The notes beneath the pieces were generated by a model. That model searched no databases. It was given only the letters and a program-made list of their open reading frames with translations, and was not told the origin of the DNA. Made by a program: the position numbers and the translations under genes. Shown here piece after piece: positions 17,598 through 26,757 of a stretch of DNA of 64,000 nucleotides; position 1 is the first letter of the stretch; the number at the start of each line of letters is the position of its first letter. Source of the DNA: Mycobacterium barrassiae (GTDB lineage: Bacteria; Actinomycetota; Actinomycetes; Mycobacteriales; Mycobacteriaceae); NCBI RefSeq assembly GCF_025822765.1, contig NZ_JACKUK010000009.1, positions 62,973-126,972 on the forward strand, given 5' to 3'.

Positions 17598-19967
17598 ATG
17601 GCCGCCGACCATCTGCCTGCCGAACGCGAGATCGTCCTCACCGACGAGTTCCGTCACGCGTTGGCGCTGCTGGGCGACGGCAAGCACATGTTCCTCACCG
17701 GTAAGGCCGGCACCGGTAAGTCGACGTTGATCCGCACCTTCATGGCGAACACCGACCGCAACGTGGTGGTCGTCGCGCCGACGGGCATCGCCGCCCTCAA
17801 CGTCAACGGCTACACCATTCACCGACTGTTCGGCTTCCGCACCACAACCACCGTCGACGACGTCAACGGTGGCGACTACCGGCCCGGCCGCTTCACCAAG
17901 ACTCTGTCTTCGCTGCAAACGTTGATCATCGACGAGGCGTCCATGGTCCGCGCCGACATGTTCGACATGATCGCCGGTGCGCTGGAGCGGTTCGGTCCCG
18001 CGCCCGGCTCGCCGTTCGGAGGCGTGCAGATCGTGTTGGTCGGCGACCTCTACCAGCTGCCACCGGTGATCCGCGACGGCGAAGCAGCTTACTTCTCAAC
18101 GGTCTACCCGACTCCGTACTTCTTCTCCGCCCGCAAGTTCAGCCGGGACGACTTTCCCACCGTGTCCCTGACAACGGTGTTCCGACAGCTCGGCGATGAC
18201 CGGATGACGGCCATCCTCAACGAGATTCGTGAAGGCGTGCTGCTCGGCCACGCTCAGGAGCAACTCAATGCCCGCGCGAATCGGGACTTTGTGCCTCCGG
18301 ACGACGAATTCTGGTTGACGCTGGCGCCGACCAATCGACTGGTGACAGCGCGCAACCGCCAGCAGCTGGAACGGCTCCCAGGCGACGAGCTGTTGCACAG
18401 GGCAAGGGAATCGGGCGACTTGTCCCTCTTCGACAAGCCGATCGAGGACGAACTCCGGTTCAAGGTCGGCGCCCAGGTGATGATGCTCAACAACGATCAG
18501 GGTGACCGGTGGGTCAACGGCTCGATCGGACGCGTCATCGGCGTGGATTACGACCGCTACGGCGCGGTCGTCGAAGTCGAATTCGCCGACGGGTCATGTG
18601 CCGACGTCGCCCCCTTTACGTGGGAGGCCACTCGACCGGTGGTCGAGGGTGGTTCGTTGCGGCACGAAGTGATCGGGACATTCACACAGCTGCCGTTCAA
18701 GCTGGCGTGGGCGATCACGATCCACAAGAGCCAGGGTCAGACACTGGACCGGCTGGTCGTGGACCTCTCCGGCGGCATGTTCTCGACGGGTCAGCTCTAC
18801 GTGGCGCTGAGCCGGTGCACCTCGCTGGCAGGTCTGGTATTGAAACGCCCTGTCCTGCCGAAGGATCTGAAGACGGACCGGCGCATCGCACGCTTTCTGC
18901 GCGACTCGGCCGGGGACGCCGGGTCGCGCCGATATTGCGCGATCGGCATGCTGACTGTCGGCGACGAGGGCCGGATGTCGCGCCCCCGGCCGGTCGAGTT
19001 GGCGGTCGCGTTCGATGACGGCACCGGACTGTCGACCTTGATCAACCCGCAGCGCGACCTCGCGGACGCACGGAATACATACGGGATCAGTGTGTCTGAC
19101 GTACTTCTGGCGCCGACGCTGCGCGAAGCGTGGGCAGTGATCGCACCGATGCTCGCCGGCTGCACACCGGTGGGCGTCGGAGTCGACGAATCGCTGGGGC
19201 TGATCGACTTCGAGCTCAAGCGACTGGGATACGTGACGGCGATGCCGCTCGGCGTCGAGCTCGGACGGGTGCCGGTGACGGGCCGTACGGCCTTGGAACG
19301 GGCACAGTCAGCCCTGAGGGCGCACACCTCGGTCGACGCCCAGGGTGGCTCGTCGGCGTTCGAGGAACCTGAACCGGCGGAAGCGGTTTCAGGCCTCCTG
19401 GTCAGCCGCGATCACTCCGTGAAAACACCGTCGGCCCATCACCTGCCGGCGCTGTCGGCGTTGCTTCGCATCAGCCGTGACGTCGGAGGGGTGCTACTGG
19501 GTGGGCTGTCCGCCAACGAGCTCGATGGACGTGACGAGACGACGTGGGATGCTGCGGCTCGACAGTCGGTCGCAGACCAACTCCGGGCGGCGGCGACGCG
19601 AACCCTGTTACCCGATGAGGTGGTGGCACGGCTGCACGACGCTTCGGTTCTGCTCGGGGTCGACGTGGCGACCGGGGTGGCAACGGTGGCGCGTCACGAC
19701 ATCGCCACGACGTTGGTGCCGGGTGCTCGGATTTGCTTCACAGGAACGGCTTTAGACGCGGCCGGACAAATCGTTGAACGTGACGAGATGGAGCGGTTGG
19801 CCGCATCAGCCGGTCTCACACCGGTGCGGTCAGTGACGAAGACACGCTGCGAGGTGTTGGTCACCGCAGAAGCAGGCACGCAGTCGGGGAAGGCCCGAAA
19901 GGCGCAGGAATACGGCAAAGCGGTGTTCACCGCCGAAGAGTTCTTCACCTGGCTGGCGGGCAGGTAA
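17598..19967 (+). CDS. PIF1-family helicase fused to an exonuclease-like region and a BRCT domain
   Basis: A 789-residue protein. Residues 1 to about 440 are a PIF1/RecD2-type SF1B helicase: Walker A GKAGTGKST at 35-43, VVAPTGIAALNVNG, LIIDEASMV, LVGDLYQLPPV, and the C-terminal TIHKSQGQTLDR and YVALSRCTSLAGL. Residues about 460-560 resemble a DnaQ-type 3'-5' exonuclease fold (VELAVAFDDGTGLSTLINPQ, then GVDESLGLIDFELKRLG), but the first D-x-E motif is not evident, so it may be inactive. Residues about 711-789 form a BRCT domain (ICFTGTALD, CEVLVTAE, KAVFTAEEFFTWL). The ATG at 17598 is preceded by TTGGGGCG. A role in genome maintenance is inferred from the domains. Confidence 0.88.
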   Translation: MAADHLPAEREIVLTDEFRHALALLGDGKHMFLTGKAGTGKSTLIRTFMANTDRNVVVVAPTGIAALNVNGYTIHRLFGFRTTTTVDDVNGGDYRPGRFTKTLSSLQTLIIDEASMVRADMFDMIAGALERFGPAPGSPFGGVQIVLVGDLYQLPPVIRDGEAAYFSTVYPTPYFFSARKFSRDDFPTVSLTTVFRQLGDDRMTAILNEIREGVLLGHAQEQLNARANRDFVPPDDEFWLTLAPTNRLVTARNRQQLERLPGDELLHRARESGDLSLFDKPIEDELRFKVGAQVMMLNNDQGDRWVNGSIGRVIGVDYDRYGAVVEVEFADGSCADVAPFTWEATRPVVEGGSLRHEVIGTFTQLPFKLAWAITIHKSQGQTLDRLVVDLSGGMFSTGQLYVALSRCTSLAGLVLKRPVLPKDLKTDRRIARFLRDSAGDAGSRRYCAIGMLTVGDEGRMSRPRPVELAVAFDDGTGLSTLINPQRDLADARNTYGISVSDVLLAPTLREAWAVIAPMLAGCTPVGVGVDESLGLIDFELKRLGYVTAMPLGVELGRVPVTGRTALERAQSALRAHTSVDAQGGSSAFEEPEPAEAVSGLLVSRDHSVKTPSAHHLPALSALLRISRDVGGVLLGGLSANELDGRDETTWDAAARQSVADQLRAAATRTLLPDEVVARLHDASVLLGVDVATGVATVARHDIATTLVPGARICFTGTALDAAGQIVERDEMERLAASAGLTPVRSVTKTRCEVLVTAEAGTQSGKARKAQEYGKAVFTAEEFFTWLAGR

Positions 19968-20011
19968 CCTATCCTGTTTCGATTGTTTCAATTGAGGCGT
20001 AGGCTTGAAGC

Positions 20012-20527
20012 ATGACCGCTGCTGTCGTCCCCCTTGCCAATCAGGTGGCCGCCCGTGCGCAGAAGGACTCGCGATTCGCTCGGGTGCTCGATGCGCTGCT
20101 CACGGCGCCGACGGCTCCGCAGGGCACCCTCGAGAAAACGGCGGCACGCAGGCTGAGCGACCAGCGCCGCGCCGCCCTGGTCGAGGACTTCGTCGCCGGG
20201 GCGATGCGGACGTCGGAGGTACAGAAGCTGTTGAAGCTGCGCACGCCGCAGGCGGTACATCGGCTGCGCAGCCGCGGCAAATTGATCGGCACTGCGGTCG
20301 GCAACCAGACATGGTTTCCTGCTTGGCAATTCGATGGTGGTCGACTGCGCGAAGACCTGCCGCGGATACTCGAGCTGCTGGGGCGTTTCACCGCCGACCC
20401 GCTCGCGGCGGACCGGATCATGCGGCTCAAACATGAGGAACTCGGCAACACGTCGATCGCCGAGGCCCTGCGCAAACCCAAGACCGCCGAGAGCGCGTGG
20501 CGGATGCTGAACTCGCTCGGTGCCTGA
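20012..20527 (+). CDS. HTH antitoxin of a RES-Xre type toxin-antitoxin pair
   Basis: A 171-residue protein placed just before a RES toxin and overlapping it by eight bases. A helix-turn-helix is visible in MRTSEVQKLLKLRTPQAVHRL, followed by a SRGKLIGTAVGNQTWFPAWQF segment. The C-terminal part (LELLGRFTADPLAADRIMRL) looks like the region that plugs the toxin in Xre/MbcA-like antitoxins. It probably binds the toxin, blocks its active site and represses the operon. The assignment rests on the partner and gene order more than on direct similarity. Confidence 0.75.
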   Translation: MTAAVVPLANQVAARAQKDSRFARVLDALLTAPTAPQGTLEKTAARRLSDQRRAALVEDFVAGAMRTSEVQKLLKLRTPQAVHRLRSRGKLIGTAVGNQTWFPAWQFDGGRLREDLPRILELLGRFTADPLAADRIMRLKHEELGNTSIAEALRKPKTAESAWRMLNSLGA

Positions 20528-21134
20528 GCTCCCCGCGGGCTACCTCGGCCCGTTCCCCGAAGACAGGCCCGTCGGCCTGCGGCGGCGGTCGATACCGGCC
20601 GGCACCGAGATGTGGCGGGCAGACGCGACGCCACCCTCGAAATGGGACTGGGCCGGATTTCCCGAACCGCGCTATCGCTTCGACCCGGCGTCGGGCGCGT
20701 TCCGTACCCGCTACGCCGGAGCGACGCTCGTCGGCGCGTTGCGAGAGCGGTACCGGTCGACGGGCCTCGTCATCCCCGCTGATCATCGAACGCATCATCT
20801 GGTGCGGCTGGTGGCGTCGTGCAATCTGCGGGTGCTCGACCTGCGTACCGAGAAGAACCTCGACGTGCTGCAGATCGACGATCAGATCAGCACCGGGCAG
20901 CACCCGGATATCTGGGCGACCTGTCATCGGCTGGCGGACGCCGTGAGGCGCTGGTGGGCCGATGTCGACGCGATCGTCTACCGGTCCCGCACGACGCCGG
21001 AGTCGTCGCTGAACTATGCGTTCTTCGGGGTCGACGGATTCACCGTCGAGAGTTGGCGTCTCGGTAGGCGCAGCGATGTACTGACGGAACTCGTCCTGCA
21101 CCAAGGTTTTACGGTCAACTGGGATCTCGGCTAG
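20520..21134 (+). CDS. RES-domain toxin (NAD+ phosphorylase/glycohydrolase family)
   Basis: A 204-residue protein starting at a GTG inside the antitoxin end. The RES fold is seen in YRFDPASGAFRTRYAGATLVGALRERY, which carries the Arg and Glu residues used by the family. The late segment AIVYRSRTTPESSLNYAFFG supplies the conserved Ser. Characterised members (mycobacterial MbcT) destroy NAD+ and arrest growth unless neutralised by the upstream HTH antitoxin. The gene ends flush against the convergent kinase gene, with no space between the stops. Both toxin and antitoxin look intact. Confidence 0.85.
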   Translation: MPELPAGYLGPFPEDRPVGLRRRSIPAGTEMWRADATPPSKWDWAGFPEPRYRFDPASGAFRTRYAGATLVGALRERYRSTGLVIPADHRTHHLVRLVASCNLRVLDLRTEKNLDVLQIDDQISTGQHPDIWATCHRLADAVRRWWADVDAIVYRSRTTPESSLNYAFFGVDGFTVESWRLGRRSDVLTELVLHQGFTVNWDLG

Positions 21135-23003
21135 TCACTCGGGGAGCAACTTGGTGCTGCCTGCGACTGGAAGCGTCGTACTAACCTTCTTCGCGAGGCA
21201 ATTTTCGCGGTCGAAGCCTTGCTCGACGCACCACCCGAGCACGTCGTAGAAGTCGTAGGACCAGAGGCCGACGACGGTTACCCAAAAGTTGCCGCTGTCG
21301 AAGGTCGACCAGTCCCCCGACCACAACAGCTTGACGTCCGGATACATGTTCCTCAGCCGTTGGTGCTCGGCCAAGATCGCTTGGTTGTCCCAGGTGATGC
21401 CTTTCGCCACCAAACCCACCTTCTTGGAACTGATTTGCGGTATCCACTTGTCGGCAAGCACAGCAGCGACATACGGTCGATCATCTCGCGCCATCGCTTG
21501 CAACCGCGCCAGGCTCTGCTGCTCCAAGTTAGGAGTGGGCGTCACGGTGACGGTGCGCGTCGGCGACGATGGCCGTGCAACAGTTGTTTTCGGATCAGGA
21601 TCCGTCGCACCCACTACGAACTCGATGCCGGACCGAGCCTCCTCTTCCGTGTAGCCCATCTGCCGTTGGCCAACCTGTACCCGGTAGAACTGCGAACCCG
21701 CGGGCACTTCACTCACCTTGAACGTCATCAAGCAACCGTCGTCGCTGGTTTTGCTCCCTTGGATCGATCCCTTCGCGAGCAATTTCCCAGCCTCGTCTTC
21801 GACGAGTATCGGCGTGTTAGGCCCAATGTCACCGAAATCCCCTGCCCCAGCGCACTTATAGTCTGCGGGTAGCCCCTTTGTCTTCAACGGGTCGCCAGCA
21901 AGCACGACCTGCCCAGTGATCGTGAACGGTTCGGTGGGGCGAGTTTCGTCGCCAGGTTGCAGCGCGAAGTAGCCGACTACAGCGATGGCCACCAACACGG
22001 CCGTAGCAGCCAGCGCAATACCCACCCGCTTGTGCCTGGCGTTGGCCGGCTTCGCTAATGGTTCAGTCATCAAAGGCATCTGGACCGGTGATGGGTAACC
22101 TGCTGGCACCGCAGGAGCCACCATCGTCTCGACGACGTTCGGGCTCAGTACCGTGGCAGCTTCGGGTTCTGCCCCCTGTTCGAGTGCACGGGCGAACTCC
22201 ATGCACGTCGCATACCGATCGTTCGGATTCTTGGACAAGGCGCGCGTGAGCGCCTCATCAAACCGGCGCAGGTCCGGGCGGGTAACGCCGATCCTCGGCG
22301 GCTCCGAGTTGAGATGCTTGCCGATAACCACCGCAGGATTTGAGTGCTGGAATAGGTGCTCGCCCGTCAGCAAGTGATACGCAGTCGCCGCCAACGAGTA
22401 TTGATCGGCTCTACCGTCGAGGTCGAGCCCCATCAGCTGCTCTGGCGACGCGTACGCGGCCGTGCCGACAGTCATGTTGGTAGCAGTTAAGGCCCCGCTG
22501 CCTGTGTCAGAGAGATCACGTGCAACGCCGAAGTCGGCCAACAACACTCGCCGATCAGCCTGGTTGAGGTCGGCGACCAACAAGTTGGCAGGTTTGATGT
22601 CGCGGTGCAGCAGATTCATGCCGTGTGCATAGTCGAGTGCTGACGCAGCCGCCCTGACGATGTCGAGCACCATTTCCGGCGGCATCCCGTCTGGATACTC
22701 CTCCAGCAGACGGCCAGCGTCGATGCCGTCCACGAAGTCCATCGAGATCCACAGCCGGCCCCTGTACTTACCGCGGTCGTGGATACCGACAATGTGCGGA
22801 TGCCAGAGCTTTGATGCAAGGTCGGCTTCCCGATTGAACCGCTCCATGTAATCGGGGTCCGACGAGATATCCGACCGCAATACCTTGATCGCGTCGTGCC
22901 TGGGTAAGCGAGGGTGCCGGGCGAGGTAGACCTCGCCCATTCCTCCAGCCCCAAGCTGCCGCTCTATCGTGTAGCCAGCAAACTTCGAACCGTTCGCTAA
23001 CAT
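21135..23003 (-). CDS. Membrane Ser/Thr protein kinase, PknF-like
   Basis: A 622-residue receptor-type kinase. The cytosolic domain (about 1-280) has the glycine loop [13 protein letters not shown] at 17-29, invariant Lys40, HRD at 133-135 with catalytic Asp135, DFG at 157-159 and the activation-loop Thr residues in [13 protein letters not shown]. It is closest in pattern to mycobacterial PknF. A proline-rich juxtamembrane stretch leads to one transmembrane helix (about 326-347) and an outside domain of about 275 residues with several cysteines and a Thr/Pro-rich linker. The outside part differs from that of M. tuberculosis PknF, so the signal sensed is probably different. The start ATG fits the kinase domain start exactly. 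Confidence 0.92.
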   Translation of the reverse strand: MLANGSKFAGYTIERQLGAGGMGEVYLARHPRLPRHDAIKVLRSDISSDPDYMERFNREADLASKLWHPHIVGIHDRGKYRGRLWISMDFVDGIDAGRLLEEYPDGMPPEMVLDIVRAAASALDYAHGMNLLHRDIKPANLLVADLNQADRRVLLADFGVARDLSDTGSGALTATNMTVGTAAYASPEQLMGLDLDGRADQYSLAATAYHLLTGEHLFQHSNPAVVIGKHLNSEPPRIGVTRPDLRRFDEALTRALSKNPNDRYATCMEFARALEQGAEPEAATVLSPNVVETMVAPAVPAGYPSPVQMPLMTEPLAKPANARHKRVGIALAATAVLVAIAVVGYFALQPGDETRPTEPFTITGQVVLAGDPLKTKGLPADYKCAGAGDFGDIGPNTPILVEDEAGKLLAKGSIQGSKTSDDGCLMTFKVSEVPAGSQFYRVQVGQRQMGYTEEEARSGIEFVVGATDPDPKTTVARPSSPTRTVTVTPTPNLEQQSLARLQAMARDDRPYVAAVLADKWIPQISSKKVGLVAKGITWDNQAILAEHQRLRNMYPDVKLLWSGDWSTFDSGNFWVTVVGLWSYDFYDVLGWCVEQGFDRENCLAKKVSTTLPVAGSTKLLPE

Positions 23004-23122
23004 GTCGAGATGGTACCCAGAAAGGGTTCAGCAATAACCCCTGTTCGCGAGAGGGCCCATCGACTCCATCGAACGATGCAGCGTTCGTCTAGGCCAAATC
23101 TGTCACCTTGCAGGCGTGACGG

Positions 23123-23542
23123 TCACTCGTCCGAGTAGTCGAAACTCAGCCACCGCTGCGGCCGCATCCGGATGACGATCGACGTCTGCCCCAGGTTTTC
23201 ATCGGTGAACTGGTTGCCCGCCTCCTCGCCGAGGTAGCGGATCGCGACCTGGCGCACCTCGGCGTCCGTCGCGGGGCTGATGTCGGTGACGTCGCCCTCC
23301 GCGGTCACGTACCGATACGGCGGCGTCTCGTCCTGCGCGGTGATCGAGAACCGGCCGGCATCGCGAATCAGCCGATGCTTGAGGGTCCCCGACTCCGTCC
23401 ACAACAGCACCTCGCCTCCCGGCTCGTAGCCGTACCAGATGGGGACGCTGAACGGGGCGCGGTCCGGTCGCTCGACCGCGATCACGCCGACGTGGACGTC
23501 GGACAGGAACTTTTCGCGCTCTTCGGTGGTCATCTTGCCCAT
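23123..23542 (-). CDS. Pyridoxamine 5'-phosphate oxidase-fold (FMN/F420-binding split barrel) protein
   Basis: A 139-residue split-barrel protein: EREKFLSDVHVGVIAVERPDR, then APFSVPIWYGYEPGGEVLLW and KHRLIRDAGRFSITAQDE, the usual first three strands of this family. It binds FMN or F420 and is likely to be a small cytosolic oxidoreductase. I chose the ATG at 23542 (MGKMTTEE). Another in-frame ATG nine bases downstream is also possible. A longer upstream extension would overlap the neighbouring transglutaminase-like gene and lacks family similarity. Its substrate is unknown. Confidence 0.82.
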   Translation of the reverse strand: MGKMTTEEREKFLSDVHVGVIAVERPDRAPFSVPIWYGYEPGGEVLLWTESGTLKHRLIRDAGRFSITAQDETPPYRYVTAEGDVTDISPATDAEVRQVAIRYLGEEAGNQFTDENLGQTSIVIRMRPQRWLSFDYSDE

Positions 23543-23582
23543 GCAGGGCGCAACCGTGCCCCGACGGATCGCATTCCCCGCG

Positions 23583-24437
23583 TCAGTGCAGCGAGACAAG
23601 GTCGTGCACGGAGTCATGCGGCAGGTCGCCATCGACCACCGCTGTCACCTCCATGTTCTTCAGCGTGATCGCGCCCTTGTGATTGTCGAGAAATGCGGTA
23701 TCGGCGGCGTCGCGTCCGGTCGCGATCCGCACCATGGACTGCCGCGGCGCCAGACACGTCGCATCCACCACACGCCACACCCCGTCGACGTACGCCTCGG
23801 CGACCGCGTGGAAGTCCATCGGCTCACACCCCGGCGCGTAGACCGCGACCAGACGCGCGGGCACGTTCACCGCGCGCAGCAGCGCGACCACCAGGTGTGC
23901 GTAGTCGCGGCACACGCCCTCACCGGCGAGCACAGTGTCCGCCGCCCCGTCGATCGGATCGCTCGATCCCGGCACGTAACTCAGCCGGGTGCCCACCCAC
24001 GACGACACCTTCTCCAGCAGCGTCTCCGACTCGACGTACTGCTCGAATTCCGTTGCGGCGAAACCGAAGAACTTGTCAGCCTCGGCATAGCGGCTCGGGC
24101 GCAGATACGTGATCAAATCGATGTCGCGCACCGGCGCAGGCTCGGCCTGCCCTAGAACCGTCGCCGCATAGGACGCAGTGACAGTGCCCTCGGGCGCCGC
24201 GAAGCGATGAATCCGTGTGCCGTGCTCGCCGATGATCTCGTCCGGGGTGATGCGCTTGCCGTTGCAGGTGAACGTGAGCGACTCCGTCACCTGCGCGCCC
24301 GGGTGATCGGCGACGGCGATCTGAAACTCGAGCGTGGTCGGCGACGTGACCTCCACCTCGAGCTCCGCGCCGACGTCTCGCTTCAGCCCTGTGGTCGGCA
24401 TGTCATCCACCGTCTTCGATCGTCGCCAAAGAGCCAT
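23583..24437 (-). CDS. Transglutaminase-like cysteine peptidase-fold protein
   Basis: A 284-residue protein with an N-terminal beta-rich region (residues 25-95) followed by a transglutaminase-like core. The catalytic triad is visible: Cys in GEGVCRDYAHL near 174, His in MDFHAVAEAYV near 209 and Asp in WRVVDATC near 224. Such proteins act as cytosolic proteases or amide-bond modifying enzymes and often sit in unlinked gene neighbourhoods. There is no signal peptide. It precedes the PPOX-fold gene on the same strand, so the two may be cotranscribed. The substrate is unknown. Confidence 0.88.
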   Translation of the reverse strand: MALWRRSKTVDDMPTTGLKRDVGAELEVEVTSPTTLEFQIAVADHPGAQVTESLTFTCNGKRITPDEIIGEHGTRIHRFAAPEGTVTASYAATVLGQAEPAPVRDIDLITYLRPSRYAEADKFFGFAATEFEQYVESETLLEKVSSWVGTRLSYVPGSSDPIDGAADTVLAGEGVCRDYAHLVVALLRAVNVPARLVAVYAPGCEPMDFHAVAEAYVDGVWRVVDATCLAPRQSMVRIATGRDAADTAFLDNHKGAITLKNMEVTAVVDGDLPHDSVHDLVSLH

Positions 24438-24551
24438 CGCACACCGCTTCCGTAGATAGTCAGAATGATCACCGACGGCAGTCTGCTGAACCGTGCACGC
24501 GTATCGGAGTCAACCCTAGCGGTGTCAATGAGATTCGGCAGGTCGGCGCGA

Positions 24552-24755
24552 TCACCCGACACCGCGACCGGTCTGCTGCTGCAACTCGTCGATGATCTCC
24601 GACGCCTGCGCCTTGGTCAGGTCGTCCGGCACCTCTCGGCCGGCCTCCTGCGCAAGGGTGTTGAGGTAACTGCGCTGTGGTCCGGTCATCGGCTCGTCGC
24701 CGGTCACCCAGTCGTCACGGTCCTTCTCGGCATTCTCGGCAGGTGCGTTGCTCAT
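24552..24755 (-). CDS. DUF3072 small acidic protein
   Basis: A 67-residue hydrophilic protein. The pattern PMTGPQRSYLNTLAQEAGR followed by DDLTKAQASEIIDELQQ matches DUF3072, a short helical domain common in actinobacteria that resembles SAP-type helical pairs. It ends in TGRGVG. The gene stands alone between the transglutaminase-like gene and cbtA. No function is known. Confidence 0.8.
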   Translation of the reverse strand: MSNAPAENAEKDRDDWVTGDEPMTGPQRSYLNTLAQEAGREVPDDLTKAQASEIIDELQQQTGRGVG

Positions 24756-24798
24756 GCCGCCGGGATAACCGTCGCACGCACGTTCGAAACATTGGTTG

Positions 24799-25602
24799 CT
24801 ACACGAAGCTGGCGGACTCCTTCTCGACGCGCCGCCACGCCGCCATAAGCACCGCGGTGACGACGCCGATCATCAGCCACATCAACGCCTGGTTCAGCGT
24901 CGTGTAGACCCGGAAGTCAGCCAGCACCTCTGCGGGGAAGCCGTCGAGCAGCAGTCCGTCGGGCCCGGCGATCGGCGCGGGGACCTCGTAGAAGCTCGGC
25001 AGCACGGTCGCCACGCCCAGCATCACCGCGGCATAACCGCCGGCCGCAAACGCCGACGCCCGCCAGGCACCCCACTGCCGTGCCAACGCCAGCCCGGCCG
25101 CCACCGCGATGCAGGCCGCCACAACGGAGAGCGCCGTCATCGTCAGGAACGTCGAACTGCGCACCCCCGTAGTCTCATCCAGTCCGACCGTCGGTGGGTT
25201 CGCCGGATACTTCAGCGAAGGCACGAAGGCGATCGCCACAAACATGCCCGCCGACAGCAGTAGCGCCAGTCCGGTGGGATCGGGCGCAAACCCCCGTCGT
25301 TCCAACGCCGTTCGCATCACGGTGTGGGCCACCGCGAACAGCACACCCATCACGATGCCGAACACAACGATGCCGACCGCGGCGCCGACGTTCTCTTGCA
25401 CCGCCCGGGCGAACAACTCATGCCCATGCCCGTGCTCGCCGGTCAACTCCGACTCAACAAGTTCGCGCTGCCCCTCGTAGTCCACGGCGATGCCGATCAA
25501 CGGCTCGATCATCACTCGACTGAACGCGAACGCCGCCAGGCTGGCGACCGCTCCGGGCACCAGATAGCGGACGGCGGAGGGTATTTCCCCACTTAGTGGC
25601 AT
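24799..25602 (-). CDS. cbtA: CbtA, cobalt transport membrane subunit
   Basis: A 267-residue inner-membrane protein with about six helices. The first helix is followed by a His/Glu-rich loop (GEHGHGHELFARAVQENVG), a likely metal-collecting segment. Typical CbtA features include VVFGIVMGVLFAVAH and FVPSLKYPANPP. CbtA works with the small protein CbtB in cobalt uptake. Here the pair is the last part of a cobalt-type nitrile hydratase operon, so its task is probably to supply cobalt to that enzyme rather than for cobalamin. Its ATG overlaps the end of cbtB. Confidence 0.9.
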   Translation of the reverse strand: MPLSGEIPSAVRYLVPGAVASLAAFAFSRVMIEPLIGIAVDYEGQRELVESELTGEHGHGHELFARAVQENVGAAVGIVVFGIVMGVLFAVAHTVMRTALERRGFAPDPTGLALLLSAGMFVAIAFVPSLKYPANPPTVGLDETTGVRSSTFLTMTALSVVAACIAVAAGLALARQWGAWRASAFAAGGYAAVMLGVATVLPSFYEVPAPIAGPDGLLLDGFPAEVLADFRVYTTLNQALMWLMIGVVTAVLMAAWRRVEKESASFV

Positions 25603-25814
25603 GGGAACCCCAGCAGGTGACGGGCGTCGTGCAGGAACTCGTGGACGTGGGTGTCGTTGCCGAACACCGACACCGCGCCCTGGTCGTAGCCGACGAAGTA
25701 GTAGGCGATCAGCGCGAGCATCGTGATCGCGGTCAGCCGGGCCGCGATCGCGAGTGCTGGTGCGGCGGTTCGAACGTTGATGCGCGGGGCCGCAGCGGCT
25801 TTGGCGTTGCTCAT
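25593..25814 (-). CDS. cbtB: CbtB, small cobalt transport subunit
   Basis: A 73-residue protein with one transmembrane helix (about 24-42, ARLTAITMLALIAYYFVGY). Its C-terminal tail is rich in histidine (THVHEFLHDARHLLGFPCH), the CbtB hallmark thought to capture metal outside the membrane. The ATG at 25814 lies nine bases after the accessory-protein stop and its own stop runs ten bases into cbtA. No cobalamin riboswitch fits in this gap, so control must come from the nitrile hydratase promoter upstream. Confidence 0.88.
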   Translation of the reverse strand: MSNAKAAAAPRINVRTAAPALAIAARLTAITMLALIAYYFVGYDQGAVSVFGNDTHVHEFLHDARHLLGFPCH

Positions 25815-25822
25815 GGGACTCC

Positions 25823-26140
25823 TCAGTGGTCGTGGTCGTGTGCGACAGGCAGAGCGTGGTCGTTGGCGTCGGTCAGCACAGGCGCCGTCAACAGTTCGTG
25901 GCGGTCGACGAGCTTCTCCAGCGTCGCGACCCAGTGGTCGTAGTACTCCCAGTCTCCGCGTTCGGATTCGGGCGTGTTCTCCCACTCGCCGATCGTCTCA
26001 ATGAGCGTCTGCTGGAACTCACTCCACTGGTAGTGCCGGAACTCCGACAGCGCGAGCGCCAACCCGAACGCCCGACGCTGCCATTCGTGGTCGAACTGCG
26101 GCGCCGCCTGGTCGGTGGTGCAGGTTGCATGCAGCTTCAT
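25823..26140 (-). CDS. Nitrile hydratase accessory (activator) protein
   Basis: A 105-residue protein resembling the P14K/NhlE-type helper of cobalt nitrile hydratases: PQFDHEWQRRAFGLALALSE, then FQQTLIETIGEWE and YYDHWVATLEKLV. These are similar to the N-terminal half of the beta subunit. In characterised systems it forms a complex with the alpha subunit, carries cobalt and swaps in during assembly. The C-terminus ends in a His/Asp cluster (AHDHDH), a plausible metal-handling tail. It overlaps the alpha gene by four bases. Confidence 0.88.
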   Translation of the reverse strand: MKLHATCTTDQAAPQFDHEWQRRAFGLALALSEFRHYQWSEFQQTLIETIGEWENTPESERGDWEYYDHWVATLEKLVDRHELLTAPVLTDANDHALPVAHDHDH

Positions 26141-26757
26141 GACGCCTGCCCCGCCAGCGCCACCCCGATCATCGACTCGGTGGTCACCAGATCCATCAGC
26201 ATCTCGTCGGTGAAATCCTCAGTCCCTGCGGGTCGTTCGGGGATGACGAACCACCGCGAGTGGCCGCTGGAGTCCCACACCTTGATCTCGGTGTCGGCGG
26301 GCAGCTCCAGGCCGACCTCGGCGAGCACCTTGCGCGGTTCGCGGGCGGCCCGGGCACGGAACGTCGGATCCTTGTACCAATACGGCGGCAGGCCCAGCAC
26401 CGGCCACGGGAAGCAGGAGCACAGCGTGCAGATCACCAGGTTGTGCACCCCAGGCGTGTTGGCGACAGCCTGCAGGTGCTCACCCTCGGCGCCGGCCATC
26501 CCTTCGGGGAAGTCCAGTTCGGCGATGGCGGCGGGCGTGTCGACGACGATCTTCTCCGCGAATTCCGGGTCGGTCCAGGCCCTTACGACGATCTTCTTCC
26601 CGTTCAGCGGGGTCATCTCGGTCTCGAAGTAGGCGAGCACCTTGTCCACGGTCTGCGGGGTGATGACGCCCTTCTCGATCAGCAGCGACTCCAGCGCAGC
26701 GGCCTTCTTGGCGCTGGCTTCCTCGCGGTCGGGCGGGTAGGCGAACTGTGCTGTCAT
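26137..26757 (-). CDS. nthA: Nitrile hydratase alpha subunit, cobalt type
   Basis: A 206-residue subunit carrying the metal site CTLCSC at residues 110-115. The Thr in second position marks the cobalt class (iron enzymes have Ser). Cys113 and Cys115 would be oxidised to sulfinic and sulfenic acids. Other family features are MTPLNGKKIVVRAWTDPEF and PPYWYKDPTFRARAAREPR. The enzyme hydrates nitriles to amides in the cytosol. It sits in a beta-alpha-accessory-cbtB-cbtA order with four-base overlaps on both sides. An amidase, the usual next step, is not present in the window. Confidence 0.95.
   Translation of the reverse strand: MTAQFAYPPDREEASAKKAAALESLLIEKGVITPQTVDKVLAYFETEMTPLNGKKIVVRAWTDPEFAEKIVVDTPAAIAELDFPEGMAGAEGEHLQAVANTPGVHNLVICTLCSCFPWPVLGLPPYWYKDPTFRARAAREPRKVLAEVGLELPADTEIKVWDSSGHSRWFVIPERPAGTEDFTDEMLMDLVTTESMIGVALAGQAS

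Noticed and set aside
25595-25830. A cobalamin riboswitch before cbtB
   Set aside because: Only nine bases separate the accessory gene from cbtB. There is no room for the element and no B12-box sequence was seen.
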